Shown: in pieces, positions 1 through 8,674 of the stretch
How positions within the stretch are numbered: the first letter of the stretch is position 1
Layout of the letters: every line of letters begins with the position of its first letter
Source: Rufibacter tibetensis
Lineage (GTDB): Bacteria; Bacteroidota; Bacteroidia; Cytophagales; Hymenobacteraceae
Direction of reading: 5' to 3'
Length of the DNA stretch: 64,000 bases
Assembly (NCBI RefSeq): GCF_001310085.1
Contig: NZ_CP012643.1
Coordinates: forward strand, 396,001-460,000
Position numbers and translations under genes: made by a program
Notes under the pieces: model-generated
Database searches by the model: none
Told to the model about the DNA's origin: nothing
Seen by the model: only the letters and a program-made list of their open reading frames with translations

Positions 1-490
1 AGGACTTGAGGCCCAACCCTACAAAGCAGAGTACATATGCCAAAAGCCCCCTGCTGGGAATAACCAATAAAGGCTTGAAACACATAAATAAGGCATGAAG
101 CTAAACGACACTACAGCTGCTTTTCCAATACGAGCAACTCCTACTCCATAAAAAGGAATTTATAGGAACCCCATTGCCCCCCCCCTAAAGAGCACCCCTA
201 TAAATTCACTAAACCAAACAAGCAAGCTAAGCACTTTAAAGTATCATTTACCCTCTATTTGATAACCCTATCATCTCTATGCAAAAATCCTATCACTAAG
301 CCCCTCCTGTAAATATATTTGAGTCAGAATAGTCTACTCTAACCTCAAATTATCATTAGAAATGAATCTCCTTTTCTGTTTTAAAATTATATCAGTACTT
401 TTACTAACCACGCAAAGCATTAAAATAATCACAATATGCATTTGCTATATCTTTATAATATAAATAAATAAAATCATATAATTTTAAAAA
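1..490. other. Gene-free AT-rich leader before the LTD operon
   Basis: I see no supported gene here. The stretch is AT-rich with short C-runs (about 176-186). A 22-codon open stretch at 2-70 (+) could be the tail of a gene entering from outside the window, but it is too short to call. Just before the first gene, TATCTTTA at 448-455 is one base away from the Bacteroidota -7 box TAnnTTTG and is the best promoter candidate for the operon that starts at 491. Confidence 0.5.
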
Positions 491-1039
491 ATGAAGCGTT
501 TTGGAATAATCACAGGACTTATTATCTCCCTCTCTGCCTGTACTGATGCTGAAGAAGTTGAACCTAAAGTACCTGCAGCCGAACAATTTAAAATTGTTAT
601 CAATGAATTTATGGCTGCTAACCAATCTACTCTTAAAGATAATGCAGGAGAGTATGATGATTGGATAGAGATTCATAATACAGGAGACAAGGCAGTAAAC
701 CTGGGCGGTCTTTATATTTCCGATAAAAAAGCCAATAAAACTAAATACAAGATACCTGCTACAGATCCAACTAAAACCACTATTGAGCCGGGGGGGTATC
801 TCATTTTATGGGCAGATAGCCATCTTGAACAAGGCGTACTTCACCTTGGCTTCAGATTAAGTGAAGACGGGGAAGAAATAGGCATATATACGGCTGAGGG
901 CAAAACCATAGATGAGACAACCTTTGGACCTCAGGTTACTGACATTTCAACTGGACGACTCAACAGTGCTACCAACACCTGGACACAATTCACACGACCA
1001 ACCCCTGGTTCTGCCAACGTTGGAGTTGATAACCCTTAG
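491..1039 (+). CDS. Lamin-tail-domain (LTD) lipoprotein
   Basis: 182-residue exported lipoprotein. Residues 1-17 form a lipoprotein signal ending in the lipobox LSAC, with Cys17 as the predicted lipidation site. Residues about 36-170 fit a Lamin Tail Domain, an Ig-like beta fold: INEFMAAN, then DDWIEIHNTGDKAVNLGGL and a later GGYLILWAD. In bacteria LTDs occur on surface or envelope proteins, often next to CotH-kinase, VTC-domain and DUF4956 genes. It is the first gene of an apparent operon, 42 bases before the DUF4956 gene, and shares the AT-rich codon use of the next three genes. The function is unknown; surface display or binding at the cell envelope is inferred. ATG at 491 is the natural start because the signal peptide begins there. 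Confidence 0.8.
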   Translation: MKRFGIITGLIISLSACTDAEEVEPKVPAAEQFKIVINEFMAANQSTLKDNAGEYDDWIEIHNTGDKAVNLGGLYISDKKANKTKYKIPATDPTKTTIEPGGYLILWADSHLEQGVLHLGFRLSEDGEEIGIYTAEGKTIDETTFGPQVTDISTGRLNSATNTWTQFTRPTPGSANVGVDNP

Positions 1040-1081
1040 TTTATCAGGTATAGCTTCTCAACCATTACTACCTGACAATTT

Positions 1082-1756
1082 ATGTTAGATATCTTCCCAG
1101 ATCAGCCCAGTTATGAGTACCCACCCTTAATCAATGTTATATATGCTTTAATATGGGCTTTTTTATTATCATCAATAATTGCCATTACCCACAGACTAAC
1201 CTACAAAGGAGATAACTATTCTAAAAATTTCTTCCAATCCATGGTTTTGGGAGGCATTATCACAACAATGGTTATGATGGCCATTGGAGATAGCCTTGCC
1301 AGAGGGTTAGGCGTTTTTGGTGCAATGTCTATTATCCGTTTTAGAACTCGTATTGATGACCCCAGAAATGTCCTTTTCTTATTTGCTGCGCTAAGCACAG
1401 GTATATGCATAGGAGTTTACGGTTACACTACTGCTTTTGCCGGAACCTTTGTATTTTGTGGCGCAGCAACTGGTCTACACTTCTCTCGCTACAGAGGTGA
1501 CGGTCCAAAATTTCTGCTCAATTTCACCTTGTCGAATAATGATAGCTTAGCCTCACTCCAAGATATTCTTAAGCTAAATTGTAAAGAAAACAGTTTGATC
1601 AATATCTCTGCCAACCCTAAAAAGGGGACAAGCTATGAGTATCTGATCGCACTACATAACTCTGAACAAAAGATTAAGATTGCTGAAGAATTAAGTAAAA
1701 TAGAAGGTGTCATCCAATTAAAAATTAGCTATACTGAAAATTATAACCAATCGTGA
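1082..1756 (+). CDS. DUF4956 family inner membrane protein
   Basis: 224 residues with about four hydrophobic segments in the first 145 residues (roughly 17-37, 50-70, 95-118, 120-137) and a soluble C-terminal domain of about 75 residues that looks like a small alpha/beta (ACT/ferredoxin-like) fold. The segment GVFGAMSIIRFRTRIDDPRN is the hallmark I recognise for DUF4956, whose loop resembles MgtC-type proteins. The family has no established biochemical function and is usually found with VTC polyphosphate polymerase and CotH genes. Its stop overlaps the next start by four bases (GTGA), so it is translationally coupled to the HlyD-like adaptor. I infer it is the inner-membrane member of an envelope complex. 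Family assignment is fairly sure, role unsure. Confidence 0.75.
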   Translation: MLDIFPDQPSYEYPPLINVIYALIWAFLLSSIIAITHRLTYKGDNYSKNFFQSMVLGGIITTMVMMAIGDSLARGLGVFGAMSIIRFRTRIDDPRNVLFLFAALSTGICIGVYGYTTAFAGTFVFCGAATGLHFSRYRGDGPKFLLNFTLSNNDSLASLQDILKLNCKENSLINISANPKKGTSYEYLIALHNSEQKIKIAEELSKIEGVIQLKISYTENYNQS

Positions 1757-2754
1757 ACAAACAAGGAATAAGTGGCTTTTACCTTTTCATTATAGCTCTC
1801 TTTTTAGGGATGCTATTTATCAATTTTAAATTTTTCAAGGGGAGTTCGGGCACTAGTATAGGCATTACAGACGCTAAGGTTTATAACATTAATTCTGAAA
1901 AACCCGGATTGATCAAAAGTATTTTAGTTGTACCAGGACAAGAAATAAAAACTGGTGACCTGTTAGTACAAATGGAAAATGACCTTTTGGAGATGGACAT
2001 TATCAAATTACAAACCAGGATAGCAGCTATGAAAAAGGAAAAGGTGGAGAAGGCTGCCCTAGTTCAATCCAAAATTGATTATCTACAAGCAGAGGAAGGT
2101 ATTGAGCAAGAGGAACTGCAGTCTGAAATTCAGCAGATAAATTCTGAATTAATCTTAAACCGCAAACTTACTGAGCAGTTTTCAACACCAAAAACCCAAT
2201 ATGAAGAACCAGATGAATCCAACCCTCATCAACTTAAATTGAAATCACTGCAAGAAAAAAGCAATCTTCATCACCGGGCAATCAGCATAAAGATGAATGA
2301 GTTATTAAAAGATAATGCTGCCGAACTATTGGTACTTGACAATGAAATCTCTTTGAAAGAGCAGGAATTGGAATTGATGTTAATTGAAAAAAAGAAACTT
2401 AACAAATATGCCACCTTCAATGGTGTTGTAGAAAGTGTTTTTGTTAAACCTGGTGAACAAATAGAAGCCTACTCCTCAATCATATCTATCAATCCTATTC
2501 ATCCAAGTTCTATTGTAGGATACATGGTGGGGGCAAAAGGTCGCGAGACCCCAATTGGAGGGGAAGTAAACATCACCTCCTACGAGCATAAAAACATCAA
2601 AGCTACTGGGGAAATTATAGGCTTTGGAGCTGTAGTAGAGTTGCCAGAACTATTACAAAAAGCTACCGCTATCAAGTCATTTGGCAGACAGGTCTTCATT
2701 AAAATACCCGAAGAAAATCAGTTTACCATAGGTGAAAAGGTTTTAATAAAATGA
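1753..2754 (+). CDS. HlyD/RND-type periplasmic adaptor protein
   Basis: 333 residues. One N-terminal membrane anchor (about 9-27) is followed by a first lipoyl half (residues 47-77, with PGLIKSILVVPGQEIKTGD), a long coiled-coil hairpin (about 78-218), the second lipoyl half (FNGVVESVFVKPGEQIEAYS, about 222-242) and a beta-barrel-like C-terminal region. This is the standard layout of membrane fusion proteins that link an inner-membrane pump to an outer-membrane channel. It starts at GTG 1753 inside the stop of the DUF4956 gene, and its own TGA overlaps the ATG of the TolC-like gene (ATGA). No ABC or RND pump is present in the operon, so the DUF4956 protein is the only candidate inner-membrane partner in view. 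Confidence 0.8.
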   Translation: MNKQGISGFYLFIIALFLGMLFINFKFFKGSSGTSIGITDAKVYNINSEKPGLIKSILVVPGQEIKTGDLLVQMENDLLEMDIIKLQTRIAAMKKEKVEKAALVQSKIDYLQAEEGIEQEELQSEIQQINSELILNRKLTEQFSTPKTQYEEPDESNPHQLKLKSLQEKSNLHHRAISIKMNELLKDNAAELLVLDNEISLKEQELELMLIEKKKLNKYATFNGVVESVFVKPGEQIEAYSSIISINPIHPSSIVGYMVGAKGRETPIGGEVNITSYEHKNIKATGEIIGFGAVVELPELLQKATAIKSFGRQVFIKIPEENQFTIGEKVLIK

Positions 2755-4022
2755 TGCGTTTGATTACCATAAAAAGCATATACTTGACCTTAGCACTAGC
2801 ACTCATTGTAACAGTTAGTAACGGCCAGGCAAGTATAGAAAATTTTCTTGGCTCTGCCGTGCAAGACCCTGAATTAGATCTTTATACAAATCAACTTGAT
2901 TATTTAAGCAAGGGACACTACAGATTAGCTCCAATACGCCAAATTGAACTACGTACACAAAATAACGAACTTGGCTCGGGTGAACGACAATATGGCTTGC
3001 GCATTAGTCCCTCTAACCCTTGGGAGGTCAAAAAAAACAATCTTGTTTTCAATTCTCAGCAAATAGTACTGTCATTACAAAAAGAACTTACTTTTAAAGC
3101 TCTTCTAGAAAAACGCTACCAACTAGTACTCGATTTGATATTTCTTAACGAAATGCGCACCATTTGGAAAGCGGCAATGCAAAATACTGAAAACAGAATA
3201 TCTGTTCTGGAAAGGCAAAAAGTATCCTCCTCATTTGATCCCGAAGAATTTCTGGAACTCAAATTGGAGCAAATGGAGGAGCAAACAGATATTGAAAGTT
3301 TTGAATTTAAAATAGCGCAGAAAAAAGAAGATATAAGAAGGGCTCAGACTACCACTACTTTACAAACAGGTTCTGACTGGACATATGAAATTTTAATTTC
3401 ATTACCACAGCTAAAACACCTTGTAGATAGCCTAAAAAATACTTCTATGTTTTCCACCAGACTGGCTTACCGGCGTGGAAAAATTTTGTTAGCTGAGCAT
3501 GAATATGCTCTTCAAAAGAACAATATCAATTTAGGATTTTTCCAAACGGAATATATGCCATACAGGCTTCTAGACGAAAGCAAAAGACCGCTCGGTATTT
3601 CTATGGGCATAAACATACCCCTATTTAATCCTAATAAAGGGAACATGGCTGAAAGAAAGCTCGACATCTTAGAAGCTCAAAGTGAATTTACATTGGAAAA
3701 GCAAATTGCGGAAGAAGAGGTAAAAACATTATTGGACATACTTGCGAATAGTCTTGATCGACATCAAAAATTAGAAATGATCATAAAGCCCTATAATGAA
3801 ACAAATACATTTGGAACTGTAAATAATTTAACCCAAAACAACCCTTTGATCAAACTGAAGCTTAATGCTCAAATATTTAAACTCAAAAAGAGACAACTTG
3901 AATTAAAAAATGAAATCTACCAATCTTATATCAAGCTCTTATCTACTATTGATCTGCTTAACCAGAAACCATTAATAAATTATCTTCATAATCAATTACT
4001 ACCAATACAAGCCGCCTTATAA
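2751..4022 (+). CDS. TolC-like outer membrane efflux family protein
   Basis: 423 residues with a signal peptide (about 1-26, ending near VSNGQA) and a largely helical, coiled-coil-rich body with two repeats of long helices (about 110-200 and 300-400), as expected for outer membrane factors of the TolC family. Sequence match is judged from architecture and from position directly after a HlyD-like adaptor, not from a diagnostic motif. It would provide the outer membrane duct for a DUF4956-HlyD complex. ATG at 2751 overlaps the previous stop. Its codon use is AT-rich, like the rest of the operon. Confidence 0.65.
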   Translation: MMRLITIKSIYLTLALALIVTVSNGQASIENFLGSAVQDPELDLYTNQLDYLSKGHYRLAPIRQIELRTQNNELGSGERQYGLRISPSNPWEVKKNNLVFNSQQIVLSLQKELTFKALLEKRYQLVLDLIFLNEMRTIWKAAMQNTENRISVLERQKVSSSFDPEEFLELKLEQMEEQTDIESFEFKIAQKKEDIRRAQTTTTLQTGSDWTYEILISLPQLKHLVDSLKNTSMFSTRLAYRRGKILLAEHEYALQKNNINLGFFQTEYMPYRLLDESKRPLGISMGINIPLFNPNKGNMAERKLDILEAQSEFTLEKQIAEEEVKTLLDILANSLDRHQKLEMIIKPYNETNTFGTVNNLTQNNPLIKLKLNAQIFKLKKRQLELKNEIYQSYIKLLSTIDLLNQKPLINYLHNQLLPIQAAL

Positions 4023-4131
4023 TCATCACATTTTAATCCAATCAAAAAAATAAACCAGCACAATCTACCTACAGAAATTAAATAAACATCCTAGGTTTGA
4101 TACAAGATGGATGCAAAACATAGTAGAAGCT

Positions 4132-4326
4132 AACTTCAGTTTTGTCATGGTGGCATGGTACGGCATGCGAAACTTGCTCTAGGACGTTGCCTATCAGGTG
4201 AACCTAAGCCCTTGGCTTGTTCTGGTGGCAGGATTTGTTTCTTTGGCCATTGCCGTAACAACCGTCGGGTTACAGGCAGCCAGAGCCGCGCTACTGGACC
4301 CCGTTAAATCTCTGCGGAGCGAATAA
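4132..4326 (+). pseudogene. Relic of the C-terminus of an FtsX/MacB-type ABC permease
   Basis: Reading the frame that ends at TAA 4324-4326 gives VAWYGMRNLL, a TAG stop at 4180-4182, then DVAYQVNLSPWLLVLVAGF and, at the end, AALLDPVKSLRSE. This is the conserved C-terminal signature of Bacteroidota FtsX-like permeases (a tryptophan-rich helix, DFAYRI-like loop, last membrane helix, and a PVKSLRSE-type tail). The TAG sits where the family usually has CAG (Gln). Nothing upstream of about 4132 encodes the remaining several hundred residues, so only the last 60 or so codons survive. It is richer in GC than the adjacent operon, suggesting the operon was inserted at, or replaced, the body of this gene. 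Confidence 0.8.
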
Positions 4327-4632
4327 CTTGTTTTAGCCTCCCTTTTCAGAAAACGGCCTGTAAACCTCTGCCTTCCAATTTAAATACTTCAACAGCATCT
4401 CTAATTACAATCTCACACTCTTAGCGGGCGATTAAACTTAGAATTTTAAATTTCTACTGGAGTTCACTAGCAAATTTTCAAACACTTACTACACACCTAG
4501 AACAACTATTCATCCAAACACCCGTAAGCTTGTTTATTTTTCAAGTATTATTCTAAAATATTAACAAAATCGCTTTGAATCTTAAACAATCATGCGATAT
4601 TTGTTAATCGTCAATTTTAAAGTTCAAGTATT
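4327..4632. other. Gene-free spacer upstream of asnB
   Basis: No gene seen. A short stretch around 4344-4370 (TTTTCAGAAAAC followed by GGCCTGTAAACC) resembles the right half of the interspersed palindrome found elsewhere in the window. The last 150 bases are AT-rich and probably hold the asnB promoter, but I found no exact -7 box. Confidence 0.4.
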
Positions 4633-6318
4633 GTGTGTGGAATTGTTTGTGCTTTCGATTTAAAAGAGTCTGCTGAGGCGTTACGTCCTCAGTTATTAGA
4701 AATGGCTAAATGTATCCGGCACCGTGGTCCGGATTGGAGCGGGATATTCAGCAATGAGAAAGCCATTTTAGCGCATGAGCGCCTGGCTATTGTAGACCCC
4801 ACCTCAGGCAAACAGCCTTTGTTTAGCGAAGATGGCCAACTGGTACTGGCTGCCAATGGCGAGATTTATAACCACTTAGAACTGCGCGATCAGCTTACCA
4901 TCAATTATAATTTCCAGACTAAATCTGACTGTGAAGTCATTTTAGCCCTCTATAAAGAAAAAGGCACCAAATTCTTAGATGACCTGAACGGCATCTTTGG
5001 GTTTGCCATCTATGACGTAGAGAACGACGCCTACCTCATTGCCCGTGACCACATGGGTATCATTCCGCTGTACATTGGCTGGGACGAGAGCGGCACGTTC
5101 TACGTGGCTTCAGAACTGAAAGCATTGGAAGGCAAGTGCTCTAAAATACAGCTTTTCCCTCCGGGTCATTACCTTTCCAGCCAGGAAGAAGGTTTCCAGA
5201 AATGGTATGACCGTGATTGGATGGAATACAAAAACGTAGCCGAGAACCAGACCAGCATCCAGGAACTGAGAGAAGCCCTGGAAGCCGCCGTGCACCGCCA
5301 ATTGATGAGCGATGTGCCTTACGGTGTGTTGCTTTCTGGCGGGTTGGATTCTTCCATCACCTCCGCGGTTGCTAAAAAATATGCTGAGAAGCGCATTGAA
5401 AGCAATGACCAGGAAGATGCCTGGTGGCCACAGCTGCACTCATTCGCCATTGGACTGGAAGGTTCGCCAGATTTGGCTGCCGCCCAGAAAGTAGCCGATC
5501 ATTTAGGCACCGTGCACCACGAGATTAAATTCACTATCCAGGAAGGGATAGACGCGATCAAAGATGTGATCTACCACCTGGAAACGTACGACGTGACCAC
5601 CATTCGGGCTTCTACACCTATGTATTTGATGGCACGAGCCATTAAGTCAATGGGCATTAAGATGGTCTTGTCTGGTGAGGGTTCTGATGAAATCTTTGGG
5701 GGGTACCTGTACTTCCACAAAGCACCCAACGCCCGGGAACTGCATGCAGAAACCGTCCGCAAACTGGACAAGCTCCATATGTACGACTGCCTGCGCGCAA
5801 ACAAGTCTTTAGCCGCCTGGGGCATAGAAGGACGCGTACCGTTCCTGGACAAAGAGTTCATGGACGTGGCCATGCGCATTAACCCGCAGGATAAGATGAT
5901 CAACGGCGAGCGGATGGAGAAATGGGTGCTGCGCAAGGCGTTTGAAGATTACCTACCTGCCAGCGTGGCTTGGCGCCAGAAAGAGCAGTTCTCTGACGGC
6001 GTAGGCTACAACTGGATTGACACTCTCAAGGAAATGGTGGGTAAGAAAGTGAGCGATGAGCAACTGGCCAATGCTAGCGAGTACTTCCCCATTCAGCCGC
6101 CGACCAGCAAAGAGGAGTTCTATTACCGCTCCATCTTCGCGAAGCACTTCCCGAGTGATGCAGCCGCTCTGTCTGTACCGTCTGTGCCATCTGTGGCATG
6201 CAGCTCACCAGTTGCATTGGCCTGGGATGAGTCTTTCCGCAATATGAACGATCCATCGGGCAGAGCGGTAGCCAACGTGCACGCAGATGCTTACAAAAAA
6301 GAGGAAGTGGTGTTATAG
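4633..6318 (+). CDS. asnB: Asparagine synthase B, glutamine-hydrolysing
   Basis: Makes asparagine from aspartate, ATP and glutamine in the cytoplasm. The protein (561 residues, close to the usual 550-555) begins MCGIVCAFDL: Cys2 is the class II glutaminase nucleophile exposed after Met removal, so GTG 4633 must be the start. The N-terminal glutaminase domain covers about 1-190 (RHRGPDWSG and the NGEIYNH motif). The synthetase domain carries the PP-loop LLSGGLDSS near residue 235 and LSGEGSDEIFGGY near 340. The C-terminal 40 residues (AALSVPSVPSV onward) are a family-typical low-conservation tail. It is monocistronic, closed by the strong hairpin at 6339-6393. Confidence 0.97.
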   Translation: MCGIVCAFDLKESAEALRPQLLEMAKCIRHRGPDWSGIFSNEKAILAHERLAIVDPTSGKQPLFSEDGQLVLAANGEIYNHLELRDQLTINYNFQTKSDCEVILALYKEKGTKFLDDLNGIFGFAIYDVENDAYLIARDHMGIIPLYIGWDESGTFYVASELKALEGKCSKIQLFPPGHYLSSQEEGFQKWYDRDWMEYKNVAENQTSIQELREALEAAVHRQLMSDVPYGVLLSGGLDSSITSAVAKKYAEKRIESNDQEDAWWPQLHSFAIGLEGSPDLAAAQKVADHLGTVHHEIKFTIQEGIDAIKDVIYHLETYDVTTIRASTPMYLMARAIKSMGIKMVLSGEGSDEIFGGYLYFHKAPNARELHAETVRKLDKLHMYDCLRANKSLAAWGIEGRVPFLDKEFMDVAMRINPQDKMINGERMEKWVLRKAFEDYLPASVAWRQKEQFSDGVGYNWIDTLKEMVGKKVSDEQLANASEYFPIQPPTSKEEFYYRSIFAKHFPSDAAALSVPSVPSVACSSPVALAWDESFRNMNDPSGRAVANVHADAYKKEEVVL

Positions 6319-6338
6319 ACCTATTTTCTCAGATTTAA

Positions 6339-6393
6339 TACCAAAATCAAAAGCCCCACCTGTAAAGAGCAGGTGGGGCTTTTGATTTTGGTA
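6339..6393 (+). terminator. Strong stem-loop terminator after asnB
   Basis: Left arm 6339-6362 and right arm 6370-6393 are perfect complements over 24 bases, with a 7-base loop. The core is AAAAGCCCCACCTG / CAGGTGGGGCTTTT, so either strand would give a GC stem followed by U-rich sequence. Confidence 0.85.
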
Positions 6394-6427
6394 TTTCTGT
6401 AAAACAGGAAAGAAGTTAACGTAAGGT

Positions 6428-6465
6428 GTTTAGGCAACAGTTTTCAGAAAACAGGCTTGAAAGTC
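6428..6465. repeat. Degenerate copy of an interspersed palindromic repeat
   Basis: GTTTAGGCAACAGTTTTCAG followed by AAAACAGGCTTGAAAGTC resembles the better copies at 8513-8557 and 13020-13057 (pattern GTTTAG, GGCTGTTTT, GAAAACAGCC, CTAAAC). The outer arms have decayed. Confidence 0.45.
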
Positions 6466-6628
6466 AAGCCAAGCAAAACACAGTTCTTGTAAGTTTTCTC
6501 TAAAACTCACGACAAACTCATAAGCGAAAGAACCCGGTTCAGCCTTACTTATAACAGGAATCTTCTTCCCAAAGCACCTAAACCCGATAACTTTCGTTTT
6601 CTTAGCATTCTCAGATATTTAAAACCAT

Positions 6629-8494
6629 ATGCTTAAAAAATCTCTGGCGGCCCTGGCGTTTGCCGCTCTCCTGCACTCCCCCTTGCTGGCACAGAATGAC
6701 GCCAAGCCCGCGTACAAGTTCTCTGTTGACCTTACCAAGCCAAAAGATGACAAACTGCTGGTAACGCTCGTCACACCTGAATTCAAAGAAGACGAAGTGC
6801 TGTACCACATGCCTAAAATGGTGCCGGGCACCTATGCCGTTTATGATTTCGGGAAGTTCGTTTCTGATTTCAATGCCTTTGACAAAAAAGGCAAAAAGCT
6901 GGATGTGGAGCGTTTAGACCAAAACACCTGGAAAATAAAGAAAGCCAAAAAGCTGGCCCGCCTGACGTACCTGGTAGATGATACCTGGGATACCCCTAAG
7001 AAAGAAGACATCGTGTTTGAGCCCGCTGCTACAGACATTGAAGAAGGCAAAGTGTTCCTGATCAATACCCACGGGTTCTTTGGGTACTTCGCCAATATGA
7101 CCAAAGCGCCTTACCAGATCACGGTCAACAAGCCAAAAGATTTTTATGGAGCCACGCCGTTGCGCGCCACCAACTCCACCCCCACCTCAGACACCTACCT
7201 GCTCCAGAACTACAATGACCTGGTAGATGCGCCTATGCTGTACAGCCGTCCAGACACAGCCATGTTGAAGGTGGGCAATGCCGATGTGCTGATCTCTACC
7301 TACGCTGCCGGTGGCGGAGCCCGTTCTAAGGACCTGGCCCAGCACATCAAACCTATTCTGGAAGCACAAAGAACCTACTTGGGCGGCACCTTGCCGGTAG
7401 ACAAATATGCCTTCCTTATATATATAGACAACAAACCCAACCGTACCGGTTCTTACGGGGCCCTGGAACACTCTTACTCCTCGGTGTATTACTTCCCTGA
7501 AATGCCCCCGGCCATGCTGGCAGAGCAGGTACAGAACATCTCGGCGCACGAGTTCTTTCATATTGTAACGCCGTTGAACATCCACTCAGAAGAGATCGGG
7601 AACTTTGATTTTAGCAACCCTAAAATGTCAAAGCACCTCTGGATGTACGAGGGTGTTACCGAGTACTTTGCCCACCACGTGCAGGTAAACCAGAAATTGG
7701 TAGAACTGCCTGATTTCCTTTCTGAGCTTAGAAGCAAGATCATCGCCTCCAAACAGGAGTACGATGATGCACTGGCTTTTACGGAGCTTAGCTTAGGCGC
7801 GCTAGACAAGCATGAGAAACAGTACGGCAACGTTTACCAAAAAGGCGCCCTCATTGGAATGGCACTGGACATACGGTTGCGTGAACTCTCTAGTGGGAAA
7901 TATGGCCTCCGGAACCTCATGAAGGACCTGAGCCAGACCTACGGGAAAGACAAGTCGTTCAAAGACGAGGAGCTGTTTGACAAGATCACCGCCCTTACCT
8001 TTCCTGAGATCCGGGACTTCTTCAAGCGGTACGTAGAAGGCACTGAGCCATTGCCGTACACTGAGCTGTTCCAGAAAGTGGGCATTACCTATAAACCTAC
8101 GGGGGTACAGAAACGCATTTCCCTGGGTCGGCCTACCATTGGCTATGACCAGGCATCAGGGCACCTGATGGTGGCCAGCGTAGAAAACCTGAACGCCTTT
8201 GGCAAGCAATTAGGGTACAAAGCCGGTGACCAGTTGTGGCAGATCAATGGCGAAGACCTGAACCTGCGCAACGCCACAGACCTCATCAACAAGCACGTGA
8301 TGAATACCAAAGAAGGAACTCCTATATCTGTAACTGTAGGCCGGAAAGACGCGAACGGCACTGTGAAACCTGTGGTGCTAAAAGCAAACCTGACGGCTGC
8401 TGAGGAAACCGTTTCTCACTTGCTCACCCCAGACCCTAACGCCACCCCTGCCCAAGTAGCCTTAAGAGAGGCCTGGCTGTATTCTAACCTTTAA
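6629..8494 (+). CDS. M61 family metallopeptidase with C-terminal PDZ domain
   Basis: 621-residue secreted zinc peptidase of the M61 (glycyl aminopeptidase-like) family. A signal peptide spans 1-22 (ends LLAQ). The zinc site is HEFFH at 307-311 with Glu308 as catalytic base, and the third ligand is Glu345 in EGVTEYF, the usual M61 spacing. A PDZ domain occupies about 500-590 (GYKAGDQLWQINGEDL). The first 170 residues form the beta-rich M61 N-terminal domain. It probably trims peptides in the periplasm. ATG 6629 is chosen because the signal peptide starts there; TAACTTTC at 6589-6596 is a near match to the -7 box. Confidence 0.93.
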   Translation: MLKKSLAALAFAALLHSPLLAQNDAKPAYKFSVDLTKPKDDKLLVTLVTPEFKEDEVLYHMPKMVPGTYAVYDFGKFVSDFNAFDKKGKKLDVERLDQNTWKIKKAKKLARLTYLVDDTWDTPKKEDIVFEPAATDIEEGKVFLINTHGFFGYFANMTKAPYQITVNKPKDFYGATPLRATNSTPTSDTYLLQNYNDLVDAPMLYSRPDTAMLKVGNADVLISTYAAGGGARSKDLAQHIKPILEAQRTYLGGTLPVDKYAFLIYIDNKPNRTGSYGALEHSYSSVYYFPEMPPAMLAEQVQNISAHEFFHIVTPLNIHSEEIGNFDFSNPKMSKHLWMYEGVTEYFAHHVQVNQKLVELPDFLSELRSKIIASKQEYDDALAFTELSLGALDKHEKQYGNVYQKGALIGMALDIRLRELSSGKYGLRNLMKDLSQTYGKDKSFKDEELFDKITALTFPEIRDFFKRYVEGTEPLPYTELFQKVGITYKPTGVQKRISLGRPTIGYDQASGHLMVASVENLNAFGKQLGYKAGDQLWQINGEDLNLRNATDLINKHVMNTKEGTPISVTVGRKDANGTVKPVVLKANLTAAEETVSHLLTPDPNATPAQVALREAWLYSNL

Positions 8495-8512
8495 AAGTCA
8501 CTTGAACAATGG

Positions 8513-8557
8513 AGCCCGTTTAGGAGCAGTTTTAAGAAAACAGCCTCTAAACGGGCT
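8513..8557 (+). repeat. Interspersed palindrome acting as terminator after the M61 gene
   Basis: AGCCCGTTTAG pairs with CTAAACGGGCT, and the inner CAGTTTT pairs with AAAAC(A), giving a long hairpin 18 bases after the stop codon with T-rich sequence downstream. It is the best preserved member of the intergenic repeat family also seen at 13020-13057 and 34850-34891, and it probably terminates transcription here. Confidence 0.65.
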
Positions 8558-8674
8558 TTATCTTGTTGGCCTACTCTGTCAATAGCTGAATAAGGTATGC
8601 GACTCTTTTCCTGACAACCCGCCTGTTCTAACAAATAACTTAAAATAGTAACTTTCAAAAGCGTAGCCCAGCCC

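Noticed and set aside
2..70. 22-codon open stretch at the left edge
   Set aside because: Too short and without recognisable sequence; may be the end of a gene outside the window, but this cannot be supported.
404..676. 90-codon minus-strand frame overlapping the LTD gene start
   Set aside because: It overlaps the signal peptide and LTD coding region of a well supported gene and has no features of its own.
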